Shown here: positions 17,627-26,614 of the stretch, in pieces
How positions within the stretch are numbered: position 1 is the stretch's first letter
How the letters are laid out: every line of letters begins with the position of its first letter
Source of the DNA: CAIZQW01 sp942493055
GTDB taxonomy: Bacteria > Verrucomicrobiota > Kiritimatiellia > RFP12 > UBA1067
NCBI GenBank assembly: GCA_942493055.1
Contig: OW818680.1
Location: 1,054,001-1,118,000, forward strand
Direction: 5' to 3'
DNA: 64,000 bases
The notes under the pieces: model-generated
Told to the model about the DNA's origin: nothing
What the model saw: the letters and a program-made list of their open reading frames with translations, nothing else
Databases searched by the model: none
Program-made: the position numbers and the translations under genes

Positions 17627-18943
17627 CTACAACGTCCACGGTGCTCGTAAGGCCGGACGGCTGATCAATTTATTGGCATCCTCCTGGCCCGGGAAGGTTT
17701 CCTTGTCAGGATCCCACGCAAGTTTTAGACCGCCGAGTTTAATCGATATATGCGCGAGATGGCAGAGTGACGTCGTCCGTTGACCGACCTCTTCATCCTC
17801 AAGCGTCCTGCCGCGGGACTTGACGCAGTCCACGAAATCTTGCTTTTCGTGTTTGAGCGGGAAATGGATCTCCTCCGCCCCGATGACTTCCTTGAGAATT
17901 TTCGGATCGCTTGCCGTAAGACGCTCAGGCGCAAGTTTGCTGGCCGCATAGTTGACTTGAATCCAGCCCTTTTCACCTTCAAATCGGACGTGAGGTTCAC
18001 CCATCTGATAGAACATCTCCATGCCGTTGGCGAACTTATACCAGGCATCAAATTTCTCCAGCACATTCCAGACATTCCCCTTGTGAAACGTACCCGCAGC
18101 TTTCACCTCGACGGGCCCGGTACGTTCGGTGCCTGCCCCCCACTGGCCAATGTCGTTCAGGTGCGTACCCCAGTTGGTGATCATGCCGTCACAATAGTCC
18201 AGATTGCGCATCCAGCCAGGCCGTGATTTCAAATCGTGCGGTGTGTGAACGCGTTTCTGCACATAATCAACCTTCGGTGCCGGCCCGAGCCAGAGATCGT
18301 AGTCCAATTCAGGAGGTGGCGCCGTGACGGTTTCCGCTTCATCCGGAAAAACCTCCCTCGGCGACCCTGTACGGACGACCAAAAGCTTACCGATGCGGCC
18401 GTTGCGGACCAGCTCGGCGGCTCTGTGCATCGGCTCGAGCGATCTGAACTCGCTGTCCACGCGGAACACGCGCTTATGTTTGGCAACAAGGTTAGCCAGT
18501 ATCCGGCCCTCGTCAATATAGCGGGTGATCGGCTTTTCCAGCGCGACGTCCTTGCCAGCCTTGACAGCCGCAATGGCCATCGGCACATGCCAGTGGTCAG
18601 GCGTCGAGATCATCACCGCATCCACATTCGGATCAGCCAGCAACTCACGAAAATCGCGGTACCCTTTGGCTGTCTTCGCCTTGTAGTGCTTCTCCACGGC
18701 CATCAAGCCCTGCTCAAGTCGCCAGGCGTCTACATCACAGACAGCAGTGACCGTACAGTCCGGCGACTTCAGGAACGGTTGTAGATTCGAATAGTACGCT
18801 TGACGCCCCATACCAATCATTCCGATGTTGATTTTTTTGCCCGGCGCGTTTTGTCCAAAGACACTGCTGGGCAGAATCACAGGTGCTGCAGAGGCTGCGA
18901 TGATGGATTGTATAAAAGAGCGGCGATTTGTTTCTGTTGTCAT
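17627..18943 (-). CDS. Tat-exported Gfo/Idh/MocA-family oxidoreductase
   Basis: A 438-residue protein with a twin-arginine signal (NRRSFIQ, hydrophobic stretch to about residue 30). The NAD(P)-binding Rossmann fold begins with INIGMIGMGRQAY (about 38-50), and the family EKP motif appears in DVALEKPITRY near residue 135. The C-terminal domain carries DYDLWLGPAP and NWGTHLNDIGQWG, typical of exported Gfo/Idh proteins of PVC bacteria. It probably oxidises or reduces a sugar or sugar derivative outside the cytoplasm; the substrate is unknown. It is the last gene of a three-gene operon with the TIM-barrel gene (46-bp gap) and the UroD-like gene. AAGGAG precedes the ATG. Confidence 0.9.
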   Translation of the reverse strand: MTTETNRRSFIQSIIAASAAPVILPSSVFGQNAPGKKINIGMIGMGRQAYYSNLQPFLKSPDCTVTAVCDVDAWRLEQGLMAVEKHYKAKTAKGYRDFRELLADPNVDAVMISTPDHWHVPMAIAAVKAGKDVALEKPITRYIDEGRILANLVAKHKRVFRVDSEFRSLEPMHRAAELVRNGRIGKLLVVRTGSPREVFPDEAETVTAPPPELDYDLWLGPAPKVDYVQKRVHTPHDLKSRPGWMRNLDYCDGMITNWGTHLNDIGQWGAGTERTGPVEVKAAGTFHKGNVWNVLEKFDAWYKFANGMEMFYQMGEPHVRFEGEKGWIQVNYAASKLAPERLTASDPKILKEVIGAEEIHFPLKHEKQDFVDCVKSRGRTLEDEEVGQRTTSLCHLAHISIKLGGLKLAWDPDKETFPGQEDANKLISRPALRAPWTL

Positions 18944-18989
18944 GAGCGTTCTCCTTTTAGGCAGGCCTACGACCTAGCCATGTTTTCGT

Positions 18990-19865
18990 TTATACTTTAG
19001 CGGGTTGGAGGCTGCGCCAGGCAGTCATTGCGTTCTTGAGGAGTATCTCGGGTTCCCCTTTGATACTGTAAAATTGATGTCCGACAGGGCCTTGATAGCC
19101 CAGTTGCTTCAACTCCGTCAGAAAGCGTTTGAGATCCAAATCACTCTCCGAGAGCGGAACAATATAGCGCTTCGCAGCGATGTTGACCCCATTGATGGAG
19201 ACCATGCCAGCGCTCGGCGCCACCAGCCGCAAACTCTTCAGCGCCTCTTCTTCTGTCTTGGGCCCGCTCTTGCTCAAAAACTCGTGGCAGAGATTATAGG
19301 AGGGGCTCACGTTCAGATGATTCGCCTTCTGCGCAATCCGTAAGGTGTCCGTCGCCTTCTCCACATAAAACCCGGCATGCGGATAAATCGAAACCTTCAC
19401 CTGCTGTTCCGCTGCAAGATCCCCCAGCTCCTTGGCAATCCGGACACACCCCTCGTCGTGATCCAGTTTGTCCTTTGTCTCCCGGAACGTAATCCACAAA
19501 CGGGTCGCGCGGCCCTTGAGTAACTTGACCGTCTCGCGCAGGTCAGCCGGAACCTGCTTGCCCTTTTCCTGCCCCGGGAAGGTATGAATATAGAGGCTAC
19601 AGATGCCGAGCTTGGCCTCGTCATAAATCTTGAGCCAGGACTCCAGGTCCTTATTGGTCGTAAAGTTATAAGCCATGCCGTCATAGCCCAGTTCTTTCAG
19701 GAGGGCGGCCTGCTTCTCAGGCGTCCATGTGCCCCGCCCAACCCCATTGTCAAAGGCGTAGAAGGGCCAGTGTGCTTTTTTTGAGGCTTCCTCCACTGTC
19801 CAGGCGCGCAAGGCCGGCAGCGAGGAAACAGCAACGCCCATTTTTAAAAAAGTTCTTCGTTTCAT
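18990..19865 (-). CDS. Sugar phosphate isomerase/epimerase-like TIM-barrel protein
   Basis: A 291-residue protein with a Tat-like start (KRRTFLKMGVAVSSLPAL) and a xylose-isomerase-like TIM barrel (AP endonuclease family 2 fold). Visible barrel segments are YDGMAYNFTTN, LGICSLYIHTFPG, VKVSIYPHAGFYVE, LNVSPSYNLCHEFL and the C-terminal GPVGHQFYSI. A typical member uses His and Glu/Asp ligands for a divalent metal; some of the usual Glu positions are not obvious here, so catalysis is not assured. It lies 47 bp after the UroD-like gene and 46 bp before the Gfo/Idh gene, the usual companion of such proteins in sugar inter-conversion operons. Confidence 0.8.
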   Translation of the reverse strand: MKRRTFLKMGVAVSSLPALRAWTVEEASKKAHWPFYAFDNGVGRGTWTPEKQAALLKELGYDGMAYNFTTNKDLESWLKIYDEAKLGICSLYIHTFPGQEKGKQVPADLRETVKLLKGRATRLWITFRETKDKLDHDEGCVRIAKELGDLAAEQQVKVSIYPHAGFYVEKATDTLRIAQKANHLNVSPSYNLCHEFLSKSGPKTEEEALKSLRLVAPSAGMVSINGVNIAAKRYIVPLSESDLDLKRFLTELKQLGYQGPVGHQFYSIKGEPEILLKNAMTAWRSLQPAKV

Positions 19866-19912
19866 CGTGGCATCTCCAGTCTCCCATTATTCCAGTATTC
19901 CATTATTCCATT

Positions 19913-21058
19913 CTATTGATACACGCTCTCCTCCAAAGCTCCTTGGAGCATCGCTTTGACATTTTCAACAGGCGTATCCTTTTCCAAGAAATCTGAACAG
20001 GCAAAGAGGTAACGTCCGCCCGGCTTGCCCACACGCATGATTTCACGCGCTTTTTCAGCCACAGCCGCTGCTGTTGCGCTCTTAATAAAATTCACCTGGT
20101 CCAGATTGCCCAGCAGTGTGATCTGATCGCCCAATGCCTGCTTTGCATCCGCCAGCGAATTGTCCCCCTGTGGCGGCTCAGCCACCGTCTCCCAGACCGT
20201 CATGCCCAGTTCGCGATAGCACGGCCAGAGCGAGCGGGCAAAGCCGCAATTGTGGTAGACCGTAAATGCCCCTTGCGCATGAAGGGCGTCAATCAACTGC
20301 TTCTCGTAGGGAAAAACATGCTCCATGAAATAATCCGCGCTCACGGAGCGTCCGTTGGCCATGTGCCCCTGAAGGCCAATCATCGTCGCGCCGCCTTCGA
20401 TAAGGGGCATATTGTACGCCATCATCGCGCGCGTCAACGTCTCCATGAGCGTTTGATAGGTGCTCATATCTACGTAGGGAGCCATCATCACATTCTCGAT
20501 GCCCCAGAGGTCTGATGCAAAATTAAAAACACCCGCCCAGCCCCAGGGAGCAGTAATGCCCAGCTCACCTACGGTTTTCTTCCAAGCCGACGCAACCTCG
20601 CGCATCTCAAGGTTCGCCTGATCATCTGCTGCTGGCAGCCAGCGGACAAAGGATGCGATATCCTGCGCGTCCTCCAGCATGTGTTTACGGACCGAGGACA
20701 TGACACCCCCTGTCGCTGCACCTGCATCCGGCACTGCGGTGACATGGGTCAGCGTCTGCTCCGGCGTCGTAATCTCCAGTTGCGTCACCCAGAAGTCACC
20801 TTCCCTTTTCGTGTCGCGTTTGACGCGCCAGTTCAGATGGTCACGTTTAAAGAAGGCCGGTATCATGAAGCGATTGGGCTTTGCAATGACATCAAAGGGG
20901 ATGGTCTGCGCCAGTTCCACAACGGTATCCACGCGGTCGAGCCTTTGGCGGTCTGGGTAGAACCACTTTAGAAACTCTTCCTGCACAAAGGGCACGAGGG
21001 GTACCCGATCAGGCATCTGACCTTTTAAAACAGTAATGATGCGTTCGCGTGATGTCAT
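19913..21058 (-). CDS. UroD-like (corrinoid methyltransferase family) protein
   Basis: About 381 residues from the ATG at 21058 (MTSRERIITVLKGQMPDRVP), the canonical start of UroD-fold proteins; an open frame reaches 21271 but would run through the divergent promoter and into the neighbouring regulator. Family features are the PDRVPLVPF opening, GHMANGRSVSADYFMEHVFPY in the middle, HNCGFARSLW, and LGNLDQVNFI near the end. In sugar operons of PVC bacteria such paralogues are not haem-synthesis enzymes; the family also includes corrinoid-dependent methyltransferases, for example for methylated sugars, so demethylation is possible but unproven. It is the first gene of the operon and divergent from the XylR-type regulator. 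Confidence 0.8.
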   Translation of the reverse strand: MTSRERIITVLKGQMPDRVPLVPFVQEEFLKWFYPDRQRLDRVDTVVELAQTIPFDVIAKPNRFMIPAFFKRDHLNWRVKRDTKREGDFWVTQLEITTPEQTLTHVTAVPDAGAATGGVMSSVRKHMLEDAQDIASFVRWLPAADDQANLEMREVASAWKKTVGELGITAPWGWAGVFNFASDLWGIENVMMAPYVDMSTYQTLMETLTRAMMAYNMPLIEGGATMIGLQGHMANGRSVSADYFMEHVFPYEKQLIDALHAQGAFTVYHNCGFARSLWPCYRELGMTVWETVAEPPQGDNSLADAKQALGDQITLLGNLDQVNFIKSATAAAVAEKAREIMRVGKPGGRYLFACSDFLEKDTPVENVKAMLQGALEESVYQ

Positions 21059-21088
21059 AACGATTAAAACTATAGTCGATTCTTCAGC

Positions 21089-21108
21089 ATTATGGTAGTA
21101 CCCATAAT
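21089..21108. promoter_or_regulatory. Inverted repeat in the divergent regulator/operon promoter
   Basis: ATTATGG (21089-21095), six bases, then CCATAAT (21102-21108): a perfect 7-bp inverted repeat between the start of the UroD-like gene (21058) and the start of the XylR-type regulator. The position fits an operator controlling both directions. Confidence 0.5.
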
Positions 21109-21160
21109 ACGAAAAGAATGGCCATTTTGCGCATTTTAGCTTGTGGACAAAAAGAGAACA

Positions 21161-22351
21161 GTGCATACTAACCCCATGAAAAAAGCACCAACAATCGCGG
21201 TCATTTACCCAGGGACTGTCCCGTGGATGGCAGAAACCCTGAGGGGCATTAAAGGGTATGCTGACAATCATGGGGGCTGGACGATTGTCACCAGCCCGCC
21301 CTCGTTACAGAGCACGGGGGAAGAGATCATCCATATTCCAGCCCTCCGGAAATGGAAGGGCGATGGCGTGATCACTGTGCTCACCTCGCGCCGTGAAGAA
21401 GAACTGGCCAGCAAGCTGCCGATCCCCGTGGTCAACCTCTCCGGCTGGTATGCCCCCACCCCGAAGAGCATGCCGCGTGTCAACGCTGACCATCAGGCCA
21501 TGGGCAGACTTGCAGCAGATCACTTTATCGCGTCAGGCATCAACCATTTGGGGTATTATGGTTTTCAGCAGGTCTGGTTTTCCCAAGAGCGCTCCCTCGG
21601 CCTTCAGCAACGCGCCAAGGAGATGAAATGCTCGTGCTCCGAGTTTCTCCATCCCATGAGTCATCAGGTTGTCTCCTGGCAGCAGCAAAAGAGAAAATTA
21701 CTCACCTGGCTTAAGCATTTGCCAAAACCAGTCGGCATCCTCTGCGTGCATGATTATCGCGCACGCGTCATCTTGGAACTCTGTGAGGAACTGGGACTGA
21801 AGGTGCCGGGGGATGTCTCCGTGCTCGGCATTGACAACGACCAGATGACATGCGATTACTGCACCCCCTCCCTCTCAAGCATCTCACGTGATCCGTTCGC
21901 GTGCGGTGCGGCTGCGGCAGAACTCCTCCACCACCTCATGCAGAAACGACACCCGGCAAGGAAGATCATCCTGGTTCCTCCAAACGGTGTCATTCAACGG
22001 CAATCCACGAGCCGTCTCTACGACGCCGATCCGCTCATCAGACAGGTCATTGCCTATGTCCAGCAACATATCAGCCAGCCCTTTTCCGTCATGAGCATTG
22101 CTCAGAGCCTGAATCTGTCCCGACGTACACTCGAGATCCGCTTTCAGACGCGACTCGGCATCACCCCTCATGCTTATATTCTAAACCAGCGCATCAGCCA
22201 GGCAAAGGTCCTTTTACTTCAAACCGACACATACCGCACACTCAGTGAGATTGCGTATGCCTGCGGCTTCAGCTCCATCAAGACCTTCCGCATCGCCTTC
22301 AAAGCCTTGACGAATCTGACACCTGCGCACTTCCGAAAACAAAACGCGTAA
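21161..22351 (+). CDS. XylR-type regulator: LacI-like sensor + AraC helix-turn-helix
   Basis: About 396 residues. Residues to about 275 form a periplasmic-binding-protein-like sugar sensor (TIAVIYPGTVPWMAETLRGI, GVITVLTSRREEE, GLKVPGDVSVLGIDND), and the last 100 an AraC/XylS DNA-binding domain (FSVMSIAQSLNLSRRTLEIRF, then ISQAKVLLLQTDT and ISEIAYACGFSS-like LSEIAYACGFSSIKTFRIAF). This matches the E. coli XylR architecture, which activates sugar genes when a sugar is bound. Start choice is uncertain: GTG 21143, GTG 21161 (AAAGAG just upstream) and ATG 21176 are in frame. It is divergent from the UroD/TIM/Gfo-Idh operon and most likely controls it. A strong hairpin terminator follows. Confidence 0.85.
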   Translation: MHTNPMKKAPTIAVIYPGTVPWMAETLRGIKGYADNHGGWTIVTSPPSLQSTGEEIIHIPALRKWKGDGVITVLTSRREEELASKLPIPVVNLSGWYAPTPKSMPRVNADHQAMGRLAADHFIASGINHLGYYGFQQVWFSQERSLGLQQRAKEMKCSCSEFLHPMSHQVVSWQQQKRKLLTWLKHLPKPVGILCVHDYRARVILELCEELGLKVPGDVSVLGIDNDQMTCDYCTPSLSSISRDPFACGAAAAELLHHLMQKRHPARKIILVPPNGVIQRQSTSRLYDADPLIRQVIAYVQQHISQPFSVMSIAQSLNLSRRTLEIRFQTRLGITPHAYILNQRISQAKVLLLQTDTYRTLSEIAYACGFSSIKTFRIAFKALTNLTPAHFRKQNA

Positions 22352-22356
22352 ATAAA

Positions 22357-22392
22357 GGCGGGGGCTGGCGTACGTTGCCTCCAGCCCCCGCC
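22357..22392. terminator. Bidirectional hairpin terminator
   Basis: Arms GGCGGGGGCTGG (22357-22368) and CCAGCCCCCGCC (22381-22392) lie between two convergent genes. On the minus strand the hairpin is followed by TTTATTT. It serves the regulator and the PATR gene ending at 22418. Confidence 0.85.
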
Positions 22393-22417
22393 ACAAATAT
22401 GTTTATATGCAACTCGT

Positions 22418-25400
22418 TTACTTAAAGAAAAGGATCATTGCCGGGGAATCAACATAAATGGTATTGTCCTGGTTATAGATGATGAATCCGGAGGGCATGT
22501 CCACCAGTGTCGGCGCGCCTGTGATGAGTTGATCCGTGCCGGTTGAGACAACCGCAAAACGCTTTCCTTTCGGGTAAACACTCGGATTATTAATCGTCAT
22601 TTTCCAACTGCTGACATCGACACTGTTCGTCAACGTGAGGCGTCCAATCTCGGTCTTCGACACATCCACGGCCAGCGTGCTTTCCGCGCGGAAATCAGGA
22701 TTGTTGTTCAACGTCTGGTGCGTCAACCCAAGGTTGAGGACGGCATTCGTAACAATGACCTGGGTGCTGACGGAGAGCCGGTTGTCACCGCCTTCCAATG
22801 TCAAACGTCCGCCTGTGAGGGTTGTCGTTCCGGTATACGTATTTGTTCCAGAGAAAATCTGTGTACCGGGGCCTGATTTCAACAGCGTCAGTTTATTACT
22901 CGCATCTTTCTGTGTCAGCACGCCAGAGAACGAACCATCCGAGTCGCCTGTAATTGTCAATGTATGCGAAACATAATCCGCTTTGACCTGGCCGTCACCA
23001 TGGAGTGACCCAACTCTTACCGTGTCATCGTTCAGTCCAAACAAGCCTGTACCTTCTACAAGTAATCGAGCTTTGTTGTTTGCATAGCGGTTGCCGCCCG
23101 CATTCGAATTGTCCATTTTCGCGCCACTCCGGACAAGTATCTGTCCCTTCTCGCTCATCGCCATATTGACTTTATTCACATCACTCTGGATGCGGAGGTA
23201 CCCGGAGACCACCTCGAAGGTGCCGTCCCCTGTCACCCAGTGAGTGCCCGTCAGCTGAGTGCCCGCTGAGCCGATTCCAGCGCAGACGAACCGGAGAGTT
23301 GCGTTTTCTGCTGTGCTGTAATTCCGATACATCAGCGCCCCAGCTACTGTTTGATTGATCTCAGCAACACCCTCCCGCACATCCAGTTTTCCGCCAAACC
23401 GATGGTCGCCCACGAGAACCAGCGTGCCTAACCCCGTTTTCGGAATGCCTTCCCAGGCGGAGTTGATCAGGGCGTTGAAGATGGCTGTCTTGCTGGAAGC
23501 GACCGCGACTTCGCCCGTGGAATACTGGGCCGCAACCGTAAATGTTCCAGGGCCGTTCAAAGTCACGTCCGCATTAAAGATCAACTTCTTAATGCTCACC
23601 GCCGAGGCCAGTGCGACTGTCGTGTCTGTGTTGAATAGAGCTGTGACTCCGCTATTGTTCGGGACAATGCTATGATCCCAATTCAAGGGGGTGTCCCATG
23701 ACCCATCTGCCGCGCCACCTGTCCAGACCGTATTCTCAAAGATGGTGCCCTCTCCCGCAGCGTCATTGCCAGTCAGTGCATAATTCGGGTTCACCATGTT
23801 CCAGACCAATGCGACGGGCTTCAACGTGCCTGGTGCCGCATCTTCATAATAGGCGGCACAGGTGACGGGGTTGGGCTCGCCAGGGACGACCCCTGTGGTC
23901 ACAAAGCTGGGCGCGACATTAGTCGTCCCGTCAAAGAGCTTGTTCAATTGAATGTCGCTGATGGCAAGCGTCTTGGGCTGGATGGTGACGGAGGAGGAGG
24001 CTGCTGACTGGCTCGGACGATAGATGCCGCCACCCATGTATTTTGCGACATAACTATAGGCTCCAGCCGTCGGCTTCACCACCGTAAACTGCACCTGTCC
24101 GCCGCTGACAACCCCGGAATCAAAGACTGTGTCCAGATCCGATGCAGCGTAGAGATTGACGGTCGTCCCGTCCGGGACTTCCGCAGGGGAGATCGTTGCA
24201 GTAATGACGATATTGGTTCCGTAGACGCCTGTCTCCGCTGGCTCTGTCGCCAAGGTTGTGGTGGTATCTGTCGTTGCGGCAACGACACTCAGGCTCAGCG
24301 TACCGCCGGCCAATACCAAGGAAGCCGTCGCACCGTCGGGAATAGTCAGTCCGGTGCTGTCCAGGGAAGGAAACTCGTCCTCATAGCCGGAGATGAGCGG
24401 ATAATCGCTCCCGGCAGCGAGCGTCGCAGTCGTCGTCAGCTTCAAGGTCTGGCCAGCCATAGTGATCGTTCCGCCAGCAAGAGGTACACTGGCACCGTCA
24501 AACAGCAGTTCCGTGTCCGCCCCCATCGTCAACAAACCAACGACGGCCGAGTTGGTGATCACCTGGAGCGGCCGTGTAAAGGTATAATCTGTCTTGCCCG
24601 ACAGATCAAATGTGCCGCCGGCGAGAATCACTTTTTCCGTCCCTGAGATCTCCCCTGATGCACTCAACGCAAGCGTACCGGCTTCAATGGTCGTGGTCCC
24701 TGAATAGGTGTTGGTCGCGGCCAACGTCAAGGTTCCGGCTCCTTTTTTAACGAGTGCAAAATTGCCGATCATTCTCAGCCCCGACGCCGTTATGCTCGTG
24801 GCGTTGTTTACGGTCAGAACAGACGCGACGGATGCACTGTTATTCACATAGGCGGATGCGACTGAACCAACAAAATCCCTGACCTCTTGGTTGAACCCAT
24901 TCAAATCCACAGAGGGATTCGACACAGCCGATGCAAACGCCCATTTGCTGTTGAGCGGGATTGCATTCGTACACCCCAGGCGCAAGGGGGTATAGATGGT
25001 CGTATCCCCGGTATAGTCATTGCTGGGATTACTGAGCATGACAACGCCGACGGGTTGCACATCTGCTTCCGAACGTATCGTCAGCCTGTCTCCTGAAACT
25101 TTACCCGAGATGGTCAGTACACTGTTGTAACCGGCACCTAAACGGGTTCCCGCATCAATATACGTTGTCGTAATCTGTCCGCTCCACTCGGCGTTCCCAT
25201 GGTCAATGGACTGAATGGCACCCCGGTAGTCACCGCCATCCCCCACAATAAAGGCGTTGACACTGCCGACAACATTCTTTCCCAGCACAATGCGTGAATC
25301 GTTCTTGATGCTCACCACTCCTGCTCCCGTGACTGCATTCGAGACAACGATCGCGGTCCGCTGATCCCCCGTCCCCGAGCCGACCGTCAATGTCCTGTCA

Positions 25401-26398
25401 GCGTTAATCGTGAGATTTCCCATCGTGGTCAACGTTGTCGTCGCACTGGTCGCCGGTCGCTTGATTGTCGTATTCGAATAAACATTAACATCGCGCGCCC
25501 AGACATCAGACGTCAGGATCGCCGTCGCATTGTTGGTGAAGTAGGCATTCACGACCGAACCCGTCGCCGCATTCCAGATGATTTCAGAATCTGTTGCCGG
25601 ATCCCAGTTCGTTCCGGTGGTATCCCAGTTGCCAGAGGCAACGGTCCAGTACATCGGCGTGATATCACGAACCTGTATAGCGCTGAAGCCAGCAAAATTT
25701 CCAACCGCCGCGTTCATGGTCAGCACCAGGGTCGTGCTTTCCGCGACAGCCTTAAAGCAGGCGACCTGACCTTTTCCCTTGTTTGCGTTGACGTCGTTCA
25801 AATCAATCTGGAAGGCGTTGGAATCCGTCCCATCGCTTAGCGTATAGTTAACCTGACGGTCCGTGGTGCCATAGCCATCGGAGGCAAAAATCTGGACAAG
25901 ATAAGTACGCCCAGCCACCAGATTCTTCAGCGTCGCGACACAGGTAAACGGTGTCGTATTGACAAAGTAGAGGTCGCGCAATGCCAGTCTGTAGTTGCCC
26001 GTCAACCCCGTGACTGGCTCATAACTTCCATCGCGTTGCGCGCGTGCGGCATTCGGTGAAAAACCGATATCCGTGCCCAGACCCGTTGTGGTTCCCAAAT
26101 GTCCAAGCGTCGAGGTCACAAACGTGACGGTCTTGCCCTCTTTTCCGGTTATTGTCAGATTACCTGCCCCGCCGGAGTTGTATCCGCAATAGGCATATTT
26201 AAAAATGCCGAGAGTCTCAATCTGGGTGGAGCCGTCTCCCGCAACCGCCGCAGGCGCCGAATAGATCTCGACCGGCGTTGCCTGTCCAGAAAACACAAAA
26301 CCCAACACACAGGCAATGAGCGGCTTTCGCAGCAAGAATCCCTTGAAGCCCTTCATGTGCAGACACACCCGCTCAACCTGTTTGAACAAACGATTCAT
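22418..26398 (-). CDS. Giant secreted PATR protein with shared N-terminal module
   Basis: About 1326 residues from the ATG at 26398 (GAGGT 6 nt upstream; an in-frame ATG at 26431 has none). A signal peptide lies near residues 18-42. A shared N-terminal module follows (about 45-250, from GIFKYAYCGY to FSAIQVRDITP), then autotransporter-associated beta-strand repeats (GTLTLAATNTYSGTTTIEAG and similar), an Ig-like domain (starting TTTTLATEPAETGVYGTNIV), a YDG/MBG-like domain (ending LVWNMVNPNYALTG), further PATR units and a short hydrophobic end, PAMILFFK. No beta-barrel translocator is present. It is probably a surface or secreted beta-helix protein; ligand unknown. The neighbouring 26615-30586 protein is a close paralogue. 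It is driven by a palindrome-promoter at 26452-26517. Confidence 0.8.
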   Translation of the reverse strand: MNRLFKQVERVCLHMKGFKGFLLRKPLIACVLGFVFSGQATPVEIYSAPAAVAGDGSTQIETLGIFKYAYCGYNSGGAGNLTITGKEGKTVTFVTSTLGHLGTTTGLGTDIGFSPNAARAQRDGSYEPVTGLTGNYRLALRDLYFVNTTPFTCVATLKNLVAGRTYLVQIFASDGYGTTDRQVNYTLSDGTDSNAFQIDLNDVNANKGKGQVACFKAVAESTTLVLTMNAAVGNFAGFSAIQVRDITPMYWTVASGNWDTTGTNWDPATDSEIIWNAATGSVVNAYFTNNATAILTSDVWARDVNVYSNTTIKRPATSATTTLTTMGNLTINADRTLTVGSGTGDQRTAIVVSNAVTGAGVVSIKNDSRIVLGKNVVGSVNAFIVGDGGDYRGAIQSIDHGNAEWSGQITTTYIDAGTRLGAGYNSVLTISGKVSGDRLTIRSEADVQPVGVVMLSNPSNDYTGDTTIYTPLRLGCTNAIPLNSKWAFASAVSNPSVDLNGFNQEVRDFVGSVASAYVNNSASVASVLTVNNATSITASGLRMIGNFALVKKGAGTLTLAATNTYSGTTTIEAGTLALSASGEISGTEKVILAGGTFDLSGKTDYTFTRPLQVITNSAVVGLLTMGADTELLFDGASVPLAGGTITMAGQTLKLTTTATLAAGSDYPLISGYEDEFPSLDSTGLTIPDGATASLVLAGGTLSLSVVAATTDTTTTLATEPAETGVYGTNIVITATISPAEVPDGTTVNLYAASDLDTVFDSGVVSGGQVQFTVVKPTAGAYSYVAKYMGGGIYRPSQSAASSSVTIQPKTLAISDIQLNKLFDGTTNVAPSFVTTGVVPGEPNPVTCAAYYEDAAPGTLKPVALVWNMVNPNYALTGNDAAGEGTIFENTVWTGGAADGSWDTPLNWDHSIVPNNSGVTALFNTDTTVALASAVSIKKLIFNADVTLNGPGTFTVAAQYSTGEVAVASSKTAIFNALINSAWEGIPKTGLGTLVLVGDHRFGGKLDVREGVAEINQTVAGALMYRNYSTAENATLRFVCAGIGSAGTQLTGTHWVTGDGTFEVVSGYLRIQSDVNKVNMAMSEKGQILVRSGAKMDNSNAGGNRYANNKARLLVEGTGLFGLNDDTVRVGSLHGDGQVKADYVSHTLTITGDSDGSFSGVLTQKDASNKLTLLKSGPGTQIFSGTNTYTGTTTLTGGRLTLEGGDNRLSVSTQVIVTNAVLNLGLTHQTLNNNPDFRAESTLAVDVSKTEIGRLTLTNSVDVSSWKMTINNPSVYPKGKRFAVVSTGTDQLITGAPTLVDMPSGFIIYNQDNTIYVDSPAMILFFK

Positions 26399-26451
26399 AA
26401 TTACCTCATTTTTCGTAAATAAACAGAGCATACCTATAACTCAACTTTATA

Positions 26452-26517
26452 AGTATAGCATATTCCCCAAACGAAAAAACCTTGTAATTGCGTTTTTTTG
26501 ATGCGCATTTACGAAGG
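26452..26517 (-). promoter_or_regulatory. Palindrome-promoter module A
   Basis: The palindrome (26480-26517) has arms CCTTGTAATTGCG and CGCATTTACGAAGG (one base deleted and one changed in the left arm). On the minus strand it is followed by a T-rich -35 region and, 22 nt after the palindrome, by TATACT (26457-26452). The palindrome edge lies 82 bp upstream of the start at 26398. Confidence 0.75.
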
Positions 26518-26553
26518 TACTGAAAAACCGCTTATCGCATGCAAAACAAAAAA

Positions 26554-26589
26554 GGCGGGGGCTGGAGTACTTTGCCTCCAGCCCCCGCC
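26554..26589 (-). terminator. Rho-independent terminator of the second PATR gene
   Basis: Arms GGCGGGGGCTGG (26554-26565) and CCAGCCCCCGCC (26578-26589). On the minus strand the hairpin is followed by TTTTTTGTTTT. It is nearly identical to the terminator at 22357-22392, consistent with duplication of the whole gene unit. Confidence 0.9.
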
Positions 26590-26614
26590 AAGGGTATGTT
26601 TATATGTAAATCGT

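Noticed and set aside
19883..19915. CATTATTCCAGTATTCC-type short repeats
   Set aside because: A small degenerate run in the 47-bp gap between two operon genes; too short to call an element, though it resembles the flanks of the multi-hairpin repeats.
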